Assembly: GCA_031282385.1 (NCBI GenBank) | Contig: JAITDV010000082.1 | Location: 1 to 6,931 of the forward strand | DNA length: 6,931 bases | Direction: 5' to 3' | Origin: Planctomycetaceae bacterium | GTDB lineage: Bacteria > Planctomycetota > Planctomycetia > Pirellulales > Thermoguttaceae | In this document: positions 1-6,579 of the stretch, in pieces | Position numbering within the stretch: the first letter of the stretch is position 1 | How the letters are laid out: each line of letters opens with the position of its first letter | Translations under genes and position numbers: made by a program | The notes under the pieces: model-generated | Database searches by the model: none | Told to the model about the DNA's origin: nothing | The model's input: the letters and a program-made list of their open reading frames with translations, nothing else

Positions 1-171
1 CTTAACGTGTGGACAGAAAAAGGCAATCTTGTTGTCATGTCCGAAGCAGAATATCGCGGAATGATCGAAACGTTACGTATTGATTCTGTGCCGGGTTTGC
101 GTGAAGAAATCCTTGAGGCAATGGCTGAACCGCTTTCTGAAAGTATTCCCGCGTCGGAGGTACAATGGTAA
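1..171 (+). CDS. Phd/YefM-family antitoxin, C-terminal part (5' end outside window)
   Basis: An open frame runs from the window edge to a TAA at 169-171 and gives 56 residues, so the start codon lies upstream. The segment NLVVMSEAEYRGMIETL is typical of the end of the DNA-binding half of Phd/YefM antitoxins ('vvlis.eey..l.ETl'). It is followed by the acidic, poorly structured tail that normally wraps around the partner toxin (REEILEAMAEPLSES). The family binds and neutralises RelE/YoeB-type RNases and represses its own operon. The stop codon overlaps the start of the next gene in ATGGTAA, so the two are translationally coupled. The partner's sequence (Txe/YoeB type) supports the assignment independently. 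The exact subfamily cannot be fixed without the N-terminus. Confidence 0.85.
   Translation, partial: LNVWTEKGNLVVMSEAEYRGMIETLRIDSVPGLREEILEAMAEPLSESIPASEVQW
156..160 (+). promoter_or_regulatory. Ribosome binding site of the toxin gene
   Basis: GGAGG lies four bases before the ATG at 165, inside the last codons of the antitoxin. It is the clearest Shine-Dalgarno sequence in the window and fixes the toxin start. Its position within the antitoxin frame suggests coupled translation. Confidence 0.75.
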
Positions 172-424
172 AATATACTGTAACTTTTTCCAAAAAAGCA
201 ACAAAAGACATTGAAAAATTAAGAGCCTACGGGCTTTCTGAAAAATTAAAAAAATGGTTGAACTCCTTGAAAGGAATCCTTTTGAACCGCCTTACGAAAA
301 ATTATACGGCGATTATAAAGGAACGTATTCAAGACGTATAAATATTCAACACAGACTTGTTTATGAAATTCACGAACAAGAAAAAGTTGTCCGAATTCTT
401 AAAATGTGGGAACATTACGAATAA
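165..424 (+). pseudogene. Txe/YoeB-family toxin (RelE superfamily mRNA interferase), -1 frame break
   Basis: Translation from ATG 165 gives MVKYTVTFSKKATKDIEKLR...LSEKLKK in one frame. The family continues in the -1 frame from ATG 254 with MVELLERNPFEPPYEKL, then SRRINIQHRLVYE and ILKMWEHYE, to a TAA at 422-424. Joined at the A7 run (248-254), the two parts make 86 residues, the usual length of YoeB/Txe (about 84-88). YoeB is a ribosome-dependent RNase that cleaves mRNA in the A site. The family's catalytic positions appear present in the downstream part: a Glu in PPYEKL, Arg in SRR/HRLVY and the terminal His in WEHYE. Read without a shift, the first frame ends at 339-341 after 58 residues with a nonsense tail, which should be inactive. 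The gene is therefore a one-base-deletion pseudogene, a sequencing or assembly error, or a frameshift-expressed gene. The family assignment is firm; its activity is not. Confidence 0.85.
248..254 (+). other. A_AAA_AAA heptamer at the toxin frame break
   Basis: Seven consecutive A lie in the phase A|AAA|AAA relative to the upstream toxin frame, which is the X_XXY_YYZ arrangement used in -1 ribosomal frameshifting. Slipping back one base here gives LKK then MVELLERNPF, exactly the continuation expected for the family. Adding one A to the DNA gives the same protein. A small stem (AAAGG 270-274 with CCTTT 278-282) lies about 15 bases downstream, farther than the usual stimulator spacing. Confidence 0.5.
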
Positions 425-468
425 CCGCTCAATTGCAAAACGGTGAACGCTCACAATTAGAATAAACT

Positions 469-3318
469 ATGAAACTTGATAAACTTCAATATCAGTTGGA
501 TGCGATTGAAAATGTCATCAAAGTGATTGACAGAAATAATATCGAAACCAATTCAAACTTCAACGCCAATCCCGTTTGGAAAAACGCAACAAATATTGAC
601 GTGAAGATGGAAACCGGTACCGGAAAAACTTACGTCTATTGCCGTTTAATGCACGAATTAAAACGGCAATTCGGTTTTTTCAAATTCATTATTCTTGTGC
701 CAAGTCTGGCAATTAAAGAAGGAACAAAAATATCTCTTCTCTCCGACGATTGGAATAAACATTTTCGGCAGGAATTTAATAATCAAAATATCACGCTCGG
801 CGTTGTCAATGCCGGTGATTTTGAAACGAAAAAAGGGAAACGGAAACAAATCCCCGAACCATTGCGGTCTTTTTGCGACGCAACAAAAAATGAAACAAAC
901 TCCATTCAATGTTTATTACTAAACGACGCCATGCTCGCCTCGTCTTCTATGACACGCGATGATTACGATTCAACACTTTTAGGAAATATTAGTTGTCCGA
1001 TTAACGGTTTGAAAAATACTTGTCCAATTGTGATTGTCGATGAACCGCATCGGTTTAACAAAGAAAATAAAGCGTGGAAAAATATTGTCGAAAAATTGTC
1101 TCCGCAAATGATTATTCGTTTCGGCGCAACATTTCCCGATAAAATCGAAGTTAAAGGAAAACTTAAACAAATAAAAAAAGATTACGAAAATCTGGTTTAC
1201 GACCTCAATTCAGTACAGGCATTCAACGACGGTTTAGTAAAAGGCGTTCATATTGTTTATCCCGCTTTGGCAAATAAAAATAGTATCATTTATAAAGTTG
1301 TTTCTATTGAGAAAGGAAAAAGTGCCAAAATTGGAAACAAGGAAATCAATATCGGTGATAATAATAAATTGTCGTTTATTGACACAAAATTTGACGGCGA
1401 TTTAACGCTTGAATTTGACAAAGATTATCCGACACAATTAAAATTATCAACAGGATTGGCGTTAGAAAAAGGAATGGAATTGAGTCCTGAAATCTATTCG
1501 ACTGATTATCAATCCATCTTATTAAGTCAGGCGTTGGACGCTCATTTCGAACACGAAAAAGAAAATTTTTATCGAAAAAATTCCGGACAAAATTTGCCGA
1601 AAATCAAAACCAATAGTTTGTTTTTTATCGATAGTATTAAATCGTTTCGTGGTGAAAATGATGAAAAAGGGTGGTTACGTCAGAAATTTGAACAATTATT
1701 AACCCAAAAGTTACAGCACGAAATCAACACTGCAAACGGTCAATTCAAGGAATTTTTACAAGCATCGCTCAACAATATCAGTGGTTGTCTTGCCGGTTAT
1801 TTCGCCGAAGACAACAAAAGCAAGGAATATCAGGACGAAGTGGATAACGTTTTGCGTAACAAAGAGCAGTCGCTTCAATTCAAGAATAAAAACGGACAAT
1901 GGAATATTTGCCGTTTTTTCTTTTCCAAGTGGACGCTTTGCGAAGGCTGGGACAATCCGAATGTTTTTGTGATTTGTAAATTACGAAGTTCCGGTTCGGA
2001 AATACGAAAGTTACAGGAAGTTGGACGCGGGTTGCGGTTGCCTTTTGACGAAAACGGTAATCGGATAAACGATGAGGAATTTTATCTTACCTATATTATT
2101 GATTATTCCGAACGTAATTTCGCACGAAAATTAGTCGGCGAAATCAACATGGACGGCGGAATGATTGATAACGAAAAAATCACAGACAAAATCTTGAACG
2201 AATTAGTCAAAGCGAGTTACGCAGTAAACAATGACAAAGCAAAAGCAAAACTTTTATTGGAAGACATTATTGACAAAAACGGTGTCATTTTGAACGTTGA
2301 AAAATTATTTGAACAATTACCCGAAGAAAGCGGATTAAAAATCAATCAAGGTAAAATCATCGGTGGAGGATTGCCGGAACGTCCGAAAATACGCTTGAAT
2401 AAGGAAAATTTTGAAAAGTTGCGTGATCTGTGGAATCAGGTTACAAAACGATATTTATTGCAATTTGATAAATTGGACAAAAATGAATTAGACCATGTTT
2501 TAAAACAAATTTTGAACGGCGATGATATTTTTGTACAACCGACCGTATCCATTGTTGAAGAATTTTTGAAAAGAGGCGAGAATCGTGTGGAAGTGGAATC
2601 CGGCGGTTTTAAGTCGGCGGAATCATCGTTGGGTGTTCTTCAATACGGCGAGTTTTTGAAACAATTAAACAAACGAACTCATTTACCGCTAACCATTTTG
2701 CACAGAAATATAATTGCCGCCAGAAAAGGAAAACCAACACCGCCGAATCTGTTCAATATTATAACTATTGAAAATATTGTCAGGAATTTTGAGAGCAAGT
2801 TTGTTGAAATTTTTGCACAACGATTTTCGTATTATAGTTTGGATTTTACAGCCCGAACAAGTCTTTTTACCGGAAACGGCAATTTTGTATCGGAATTGCC
2901 GCAAGGCGACGTCGGTTTCAAAACGGCAAACGATATTCAACGGACAATCGAAAATTATTTATACGATAAATTTGTTTATGATTCGGAAATAGAACATGCC
3001 GTATTAAAAGTTACGCCGCCGGAACGAGTTATTGTATATGGAAAATTGCCGCGACGCAGCATCAAATTACCAACTTATACCGGCGGAACAACAAGTCCCG
3101 ATTTTGTTTTTGCCGTTAAAAAGAAAAACTCTAAAGAGGTTGAATTACATTTAATTGTCGAAACAAAAAGTGATAATCCGCGTTTATCGGATGAAATTGC
3201 CGTCAATTCACAAAAAAAAGCGTTTGAATCTATTAATCCTAATATCAAAATCAAATGGCGAATGGAAACTGATGTTGCAAAATTTGAACATGAATTAAAA
3301 AAACTCGCGGAAAACTGA
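469..3318 (+). CDS. res: Type III restriction-modification enzyme, restriction (Res) subunit: SF2 helicase plus PD-(D/E)XK nuclease
   Basis: The 949-residue protein has the layout and length of type III Res subunits, which act with a Mod methyltransferase to translocate on DNA and cut next to unmethylated sites. Visible motifs in order: a Q-tip-like LQYQLDAIENV (6-16), Walker A METGTGKT (47-54), motif II DEPH (191-194, a DExH variant with Pro), motif III GAT (219-221), motif V-like EGWDNPNVF (492-500) and motif VI QEVGRGLRLP (516-525). The C-terminal nuclease shows SPD (876-878) and, nineteen residues after the Asp, VETK (897-900), which is the PD...ExK signature. All key residues look intact. 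The ATG at 469 lies 44 bases after the toxin stop with no terminator between, so co-transcription is likely. No clear Shine-Dalgarno precedes it. No Mod gene is in the window; one is expected upstream. The gene is visibly A/T-rich and could be horizontally acquired. Confidence 0.93.
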   Translation: MKLDKLQYQLDAIENVIKVIDRNNIETNSNFNANPVWKNATNIDVKMETGTGKTYVYCRLMHELKRQFGFFKFIILVPSLAIKEGTKISLLSDDWNKHFRQEFNNQNITLGVVNAGDFETKKGKRKQIPEPLRSFCDATKNETNSIQCLLLNDAMLASSSMTRDDYDSTLLGNISCPINGLKNTCPIVIVDEPHRFNKENKAWKNIVEKLSPQMIIRFGATFPDKIEVKGKLKQIKKDYENLVYDLNSVQAFNDGLVKGVHIVYPALANKNSIIYKVVSIEKGKSAKIGNKEINIGDNNKLSFIDTKFDGDLTLEFDKDYPTQLKLSTGLALEKGMELSPEIYSTDYQSILLSQALDAHFEHEKENFYRKNSGQNLPKIKTNSLFFIDSIKSFRGENDEKGWLRQKFEQLLTQKLQHEINTANGQFKEFLQASLNNISGCLAGYFAEDNKSKEYQDEVDNVLRNKEQSLQFKNKNGQWNICRFFFSKWTLCEGWDNPNVFVICKLRSSGSEIRKLQEVGRGLRLPFDENGNRINDEEFYLTYIIDYSERNFARKLVGEINMDGGMIDNEKITDKILNELVKASYAVNNDKAKAKLLLEDIIDKNGVILNVEKLFEQLPEESGLKINQGKIIGGGLPERPKIRLNKENFEKLRDLWNQVTKRYLLQFDKLDKNELDHVLKQILNGDDIFVQPTVSIVEEFLKRGENRVEVESGGFKSAESSLGVLQYGEFLKQLNKRTHLPLTILHRNIIAARKGKPTPPNLFNIITIENIVRNFESKFVEIFAQRFSYYSLDFTARTSLFTGNGNFVSELPQGDVGFKTANDIQRTIENYLYDKFVYDSEIEHAVLKVTPPERVIVYGKLPRRSIKLPTYTGGTTSPDFVFAVKKKNSKEVELHLIVETKSDNPRLSDEIAVNSQKKAFESINPNIKIKWRMETDVAKFEHELKKLAEN

Positions 3319-3422
3319 TTGTTGATTAAATTGATTAAATTTTAGAAATTCTTATTGTCTTTATCAAAAAACAATCCACAGAACAGATACCAAAAATATT
3401 TTCGTGTATTTTTAAGTTTTTC
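3319..3422. terminator. Convergent intergenic gap with weak AT-only hairpin
   Basis: This 104-base gap separates the ends of res and the protease gene. The only structure seen is AAAAATA (3392-3398) pairing with TATTTTT (3407-3413) around an 8-base loop, followed on the + strand by a T-rich stretch. It contains no G-C pairs, so it would be a poor intrinsic terminator. It could serve either strand or neither. Confidence 0.3.
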
Positions 3423-5246
3423 TCATCTGGTGGGGATTTTTGTGATGTACCAATCATTTCCTCTGAATAGATGTACATCAATTTCGTTTGTTGCTACTTT
3501 TAGATTTTTATTTTGCCATTCTTTTGCAATGAAGCGTACATCATTTTGCGAAGTGATAGACCATTCGTGAATTCCCACAATTACATCCCCCGCAAGAATC
3601 CCTCTTTCAGCAAACGGCGACCCTTCACGCACCTCGTCCACAATAATTCCGCCATTTCTGAAATCTAACACAACTCCGCCGTATTGAAATCGTTGTGCAT
3701 GTTGTGCATGTTGCATAAAAACTTTTTGGTATTCATCAATCGGCATTGGCGTATAACGTATTCCCAACGTTTCCCAAGCAAGTTCATCAAGAGCATGACC
3801 GCGTGATTTATTTTCTTGTTTATTTTTATTTCTTTGGACAACATGATTATTAGCGCTTTTAGGAGACGCGACATCCAAACTCGGTTCAGAAACGGCATAT
3901 TTTGTTGTTTTGCCGGCGTACATTTCTTCACGCCGTAAATTTGATGGAGATAAAGTTACCGCAATATCCATTGCTGTATTGTCCCTAACAATCCCCACAA
4001 CCAAATCATCTTTTGTCCGTACATCCAGCAAAGCGCGAAAAAAATCAAGTTTATTCTCAAGAGTTATTCCGCGTACATTCGTAACAACATCACCAACTTG
4101 CATCCCCGCAACCGCAGCCGGACTTCGCGGCGCAACCGATTTGATCACGATTTTATAATTACGTTTTCCAAGCGGTTTATTTGCCGCAACATCACGCTGC
4201 TCAACCTTTACCCCTAGATACGCATACTTAGAAACCTGATTCTCAAGCAACTTCGCCGCAACCTCAATAACTTGATCAACCGGAATCGCAAACGCAATAC
4301 ATTCAGCCCCTTGACGGATTGCGGCATTGATACCGATCATTTCACCGTCAACATTTATTAACGGACCTCCCGAATTGCCTGGGTTAATTTGTGTACTTGT
4401 TTGAATTGCGTCTCTGTACAAAAGCCGATCATTCACTTCAACTTCACGCCCCAACCCGCTTATCCTACCGTCAGTAACCGTAAACGGATAACCATAAGGA
4501 TTCCCAATTGCCATACAATTTTCACCCGGCATCAAATCATCAGAACGACCAAAATGAATAGTCTGCAACGGATTCCGCACATCAATTTTTATAATAGCAA
4601 GATCAGTTTCAAGATCACGTTCAATAAGACGCGCAATATATTGATCCCGATTGTACGTCATCACTTGAATTTTACGGATTCTATCAACAACATGATAATT
4701 CGTAACAATATATCCGTGTTCATCAATTATTACTCCAGTTCCCATTCCATTATATGTTTTAGCAGCATCTCTGAAAAATTCACCGGCGTCGTCAGTTCGG
4801 TCACCCTGAATACATACAACAGCGTTTCTGTTTTTCTCATCCGCACGAACTACCCAATTCAGACGGTTATCCGAAGCCGCCGCCGTCGCCTCCGTACAAT
4901 TCAAAAAACTACAGAAACCAATATTACGGGCAAATTTAGAATCAATAATCTCCGCATCAATTATTCCAGATAATATCGCCGGAAAACAAAAAAATGAAAA
5001 CAATATCACAACATGAATAATCACACAACACAAGTTACCAAAAAATAAACTAGTCGGTAATAAACGCTGGATATTTCGTGTGGATACTGATTTGCAAACA
5101 TTATTTCGGAATTGAAGTAGAACAGTTGGCAACATGGGATTAATTTTCCCATTGGAATTTTGGCAAATCGTCATAATTTTTCGCGGATTCTTTCGGAACA
5201 AAATGGACTGGGAATTTTTGAATTGTACGCAAAATAAATACTTCAC
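3423..5246 (-). CDS. HtrA/Deg-type trypsin-like serine protease with two PDZ domains (planctomycete type)
   Basis: This is an S1C-family protease that probably degrades or refolds damaged envelope proteins outside the cytoplasmic membrane. The catalytic triad is complete: His185 in TNYHVVD, Asp215 in ETDLAII and Ser292 in NPGNSGGPL. The first PDZ domain begins with the carboxylate-binding loop YLGV (343-346) and runs to about 434. A Lys/Asn-rich linker (about 435-485) leads to a divergent second PDZ (about 486-600, LGIRY, then EGSPFAERGILAGDVIVG). A strongly hydrophobic stretch (about 68-97) should be a signal anchor or signal peptide; no lipobox is seen. The longest frame starts with GTG at 5246, which has no Shine-Dalgarno. 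In-frame ATG codons at 5174 or 5135, or a start just before the hydrophobic segment, are also possible, so the first 24-70 residues are doubtful. A QHAQHAQ repeat (513-519) comes from a 9-bp tandem duplication. The gene is convergent with res. Confidence 0.9.
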   Translation of the reverse strand: MKYLFCVQFKNSQSILFRKNPRKIMTICQNSNGKINPMLPTVLLQFRNNVCKSVSTRNIQRLLPTSLFFGNLCCVIIHVVILFSFFCFPAILSGIIDAEIIDSKFARNIGFCSFLNCTEATAAASDNRLNWVVRADEKNRNAVVCIQGDRTDDAGEFFRDAAKTYNGMGTGVIIDEHGYIVTNYHVVDRIRKIQVMTYNRDQYIARLIERDLETDLAIIKIDVRNPLQTIHFGRSDDLMPGENCMAIGNPYGYPFTVTDGRISGLGREVEVNDRLLYRDAIQTSTQINPGNSGGPLINVDGEMIGINAAIRQGAECIAFAIPVDQVIEVAAKLLENQVSKYAYLGVKVEQRDVAANKPLGKRNYKIVIKSVAPRSPAAVAGMQVGDVVTNVRGITLENKLDFFRALLDVRTKDDLVVGIVRDNTAMDIAVTLSPSNLRREEMYAGKTTKYAVSEPSLDVASPKSANNHVVQRNKNKQENKSRGHALDELAWETLGIRYTPMPIDEYQKVFMQHAQHAQRFQYGGVVLDFRNGGIIVDEVREGSPFAERGILAGDVIVGIHEWSITSQNDVRFIAKEWQNKNLKVATNEIDVHLFRGNDWYITKIPTR

Positions 5247-5629
5247 TCGGTATAACTTAACACGTACAGTTTAATTCTCTTTTACCAACAAGGTAACAAT
5301 AAACATAAACCGCCGCAGTTATTCTGCAATCAATAAGTTGCATTTCACTTGCGTCAGTTCCGGCTCATTTGCCTAACAAAATTTCGGATAGAAAAACACC
5401 CGTAATTGCTTTTCGACTAAAGGCAGATTGCTTCTTAATCCGTAGTGTTAAAGGCGGAATAACCGGAAGAGTTTTTCTAATTTGCCAAAATTACGTAGAA
5501 TCCAGCTCAATCCCGACAATTTCACTTGCCTAAAATTATAAAAAGTTACCAAACGTGAAATTTTCTCAAAAAAATTACTTCCCCCGCCCTTGTATGGTTT
5601 CAATGTAGTGGTAAACTGTTCGAAATTGT
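5247..5629. other. Non-coding upstream region of the protease gene
   Basis: I see no convincing gene in this stretch. It is AT-rich and should contain the protease promoter on the - strand. A TATAAT on the - strand (5540-5535) is the best -10 hexamer, but it has no matching -35 at normal spacing. A small inverted repeat TTACC-N5-GGTAA lies at 5282-5296, 36 bases before the longest protease frame, and could be an operator. Its half-site resembles the GGGTAA boxes further on. Confidence 0.35.
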
Positions 5630-5683
5630 GGGTAATTTACCCAAAAATGATTTTATTATTAAAATTTTGTGGGTAATTCGCCC
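5630..5683. promoter_or_regulatory. Pair of GGGTAA-type palindromic boxes, 41 bp apart
   Basis: GGGTAATTTACCC (5630-5642) is a perfect 13-bp palindrome. GGGTAATTCGCCC (5671-5683) is an imperfect second copy. Both sit in a longer shared context, TTGTGGGTAATT before and CCCAAAAATG after. The centre-to-centre distance of 41 bp is close to four helical turns, which suits two dimers bound on the same face. They lie just upstream of the promoter at 5703-5731. The binding protein is unknown. Confidence 0.45.
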
Positions 5684-5702
5684 AAAAATGGTTTTTTAGG
5701 TA

Positions 5703-5731
5703 TTGATTTTTTGTCGTTGTTGGCATATACT
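5703..5731 (+). promoter_or_regulatory. Sigma70-like promoter upstream of palindromic repeat copy 1
   Basis: TTGATT (5703-5708) and TATACT (5726-5731) are separated by exactly 17 bases. The predicted transcription start is near 5738, at the left edge of the palindromic repeat. It points toward mraZ, about 340 bases away, and could give either a long mraZ leader or a short RNA ending at the hairpin-plus-T-run at 5798-5820. Confidence 0.5.
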
Positions 5732-5739
5732 GCTCGTAT

Positions 5740-5849
5740 TAGACCTTTCGCTAACCTGTAGGTGCCCCCCTGACCCCTCCGAAGGAGGTGAATAATTCGC
5801 CTCCCTCGGAGGCGTTTTCTTATTCCCCTCCTTCGGAGGGGTTAGAGGT
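5740..5849. repeat. Palindromic intergenic repeat, copy 1
   Basis: This is a 110-base element whose other copy is at 6743-6855. It holds three GC-rich hairpins. H1 is CCCCTCC-GAA-GGAGGTG (5774-5790, one mismatch). H2 is CGCCTCC-CTC-GGAGGCG (5798-5814, perfect, followed by TTTTCTT). H3 is CCCCTCC-TTC-GGAGGGG (5825-5841, perfect). The arms 5766-5795 and 5820-5849 are also reverse complements of each other at 26 of 30 positions, so the element can fold as three hairpins or as one long stem. It resembles a REP/BIME-like or MITE-like family. No transposase or clear target duplication is seen. Confidence 0.85.
5798..5820 (+). terminator. Possible intrinsic terminator inside repeat copy 1
   Basis: A perfect 7-bp GC-rich stem with a 3-base loop (5798-5814) is followed by TTTTCT. 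With the promoter at 5703-5731 this would end a transcript of about 80 nt. In repeat copy 2 the same stem has a mismatch and the T-run is interrupted, so any terminator role is specific to copy 1. Confidence 0.35.
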
Positions 5850-5919
5850 GGTCTCGGAGGAGTTAAAAGCGGTTTTTTGTTGCGTTGATGTATTTTTAAG
5901 TTAGAGAAAAGGTCTATTA

Positions 5920-5990
5920 TAAATTTCGCGACACAAAAGCATAAAAGCCCGCATTTCGATTGGTAAGCAGGCGAAGGTAAACGAAATTTA
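5920..5990 (+). ncRNA. Candidate structured leader element upstream of mraZ
   Basis: TAAATTTCG (5920-5928) and CGAAATTTA (5982-5990) form a perfect 9-bp stem around 53 bases. Inside it, GCC-C-GC pairs with GC-A-GGC around a 14-base loop that starts ATTTCG. The nested arrangement resembles a small leader RNA. I could not match it to a known riboswitch class. The region 5850-6079 otherwise has no gene. Confidence 0.3.
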
Positions 5991-6022
5991 AGGTGTGAAC
6001 AGTTTAAAACGGTTTTGTTTGG

Positions 6023-6047
6023 TGGGTTTTGCTGAGTTTTTTTGGAT
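6023..6047 (+). promoter_or_regulatory. Possible MraZ-binding boxes (TGGGN-like, 10-bp phased)
   Basis: TGGGT (6023), TGAGT (6033) and TGGAT (6043) repeat at exactly 10-base intervals, ending 32 bases before the mraZ ATG. In E. coli and relatives MraZ represses its own operon by binding TGGGN boxes separated by 5 bases, the same spacing. Two of the three boxes here deviate at one position, so autoregulation is an inference. Confidence 0.4.
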
Positions 6048-6079
6048 TATCCGGGCAATCGGAGTAATGATATTAGCTG

Positions 6080-6565
6080 ATGTCGGGAGCAAATGAATTA
6101 ATAGTTGGCGAATATAGTAGAAAACTAGATGAGCGGTATCGCTTGACGCTTCCGTTGGAATTTGAAAGTGTGTTCAAGCCGGATGCAGGAAAATGCGTAA
6201 TTGCAAAAGAACGTCCGGGTTGTTTATCTCTTTGGGAAGAAGAGACTTGGCGCGCGAAACTAGATGAGCGTGTAAACTTAGTGCAAACAAAACTTCGTCT
6301 TGGAGATTTAGAACAAAAGATGCCGGAATTACAACGTTTCGGTCGAATATTATCAACTCGGCATAAGGAGTTACAACTTGCGGGGCGTTCACGGGTATTG
6401 TTGCCGGAGGGATTTAGGGAATTTTTAGCGGTTGAGCCGGGCAAAGAAGTTATGGTAATTGGGGCGGCTGTTTGTATTGAAATTTGGCATCCCCAAAAAT
6501 GGCTCAATTATTTGGAAGAAGAAATATCAGAATTTAGAACTTTGCTTGATACGTTATCGCATTGA
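6080..6565 (+). CDS. mraZ: MraZ, SpoVT/AbrB-type DNA-binding regulator
   Basis: The 161-residue protein contains the two tandem AbrB-like halves of MraZ. The first is EYSRKLDERYRLTLPLEF (11-28); the second is LSTRHKELQLAGRSRVLLP (91-109), followed by VMVIGAAVCIEIWHPQKW (124-141). MraZ forms a ring-shaped oligomer and normally represses the division and cell-wall (dcw) cluster, including itself. The middle section AKERPGCLSLW (42-52) and the second half match planctomycete homologues as I know them; the first motif reads LDERYR where most bacteria have LDxKGR. The ATG at 6080 is forced by an in-frame TAG at 6074-6076. The nearest GGAG (6061-6064) is 15 bases away, too far for a good ribosome site. 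No rsmH follows within the 366 bases left; a structured RNA and a repeat come instead, so the gene seems detached from a dcw cluster. Confidence 0.93.
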   Translation: MSGANELIVGEYSRKLDERYRLTLPLEFESVFKPDAGKCVIAKERPGCLSLWEEETWRAKLDERVNLVQTKLRLGDLEQKMPELQRFGRILSTRHKELQLAGRSRVLLPEGFREFLAVEPGKEVMVIGAAVCIEIWHPQKWLNYLEEEISEFRTLLDTLSH

Positions 6566-6579
6566 GCAAAATGGGAAAT

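Noticed and set aside
3692..3716. 9-bp tandem repeat (GTTGTGCAT twice, then partial)
   Set aside because: It only encodes QHAQHAQ in the protease linker/PDZ2 region, preserves the frame and looks like simple replication slippage.
4389..4973. 194-codon + strand open frame antisense to the protease gene
   Set aside because: It is the antisense shadow of the conserved trypsin domain, is rich in Ile/Thr/Asn/Arg with no recognisable domain, and has no ribosome site.
5156..5492. Inverted 13-mer AATTTTGGCAAAT (5156-5168 and 5480-5492)
   Set aside because: It does not extend beyond 13 bases, and about one such match is expected by chance in an AT-rich window of this size.
5920..5990. Cyclic-di-GMP (GEMM) or other known riboswitch in the mraZ leader
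   Set aside because: A few similar-looking words occur, but the conserved GEMM core and tetraloop receptor are not found.
6067..6096. Nine-codon upstream frame (ATG 6067) overlapping the mraZ start
   Set aside because: The GGAG is only two bases before its ATG, too close for initiation; no sign of selection on the peptide.
6073..6507. 144-codon - strand open frame antisense to mraZ
   Set aside because: It fully overlaps a clearly conserved gene; its Ser/Arg-rich composition is typical of an antisense shadow.
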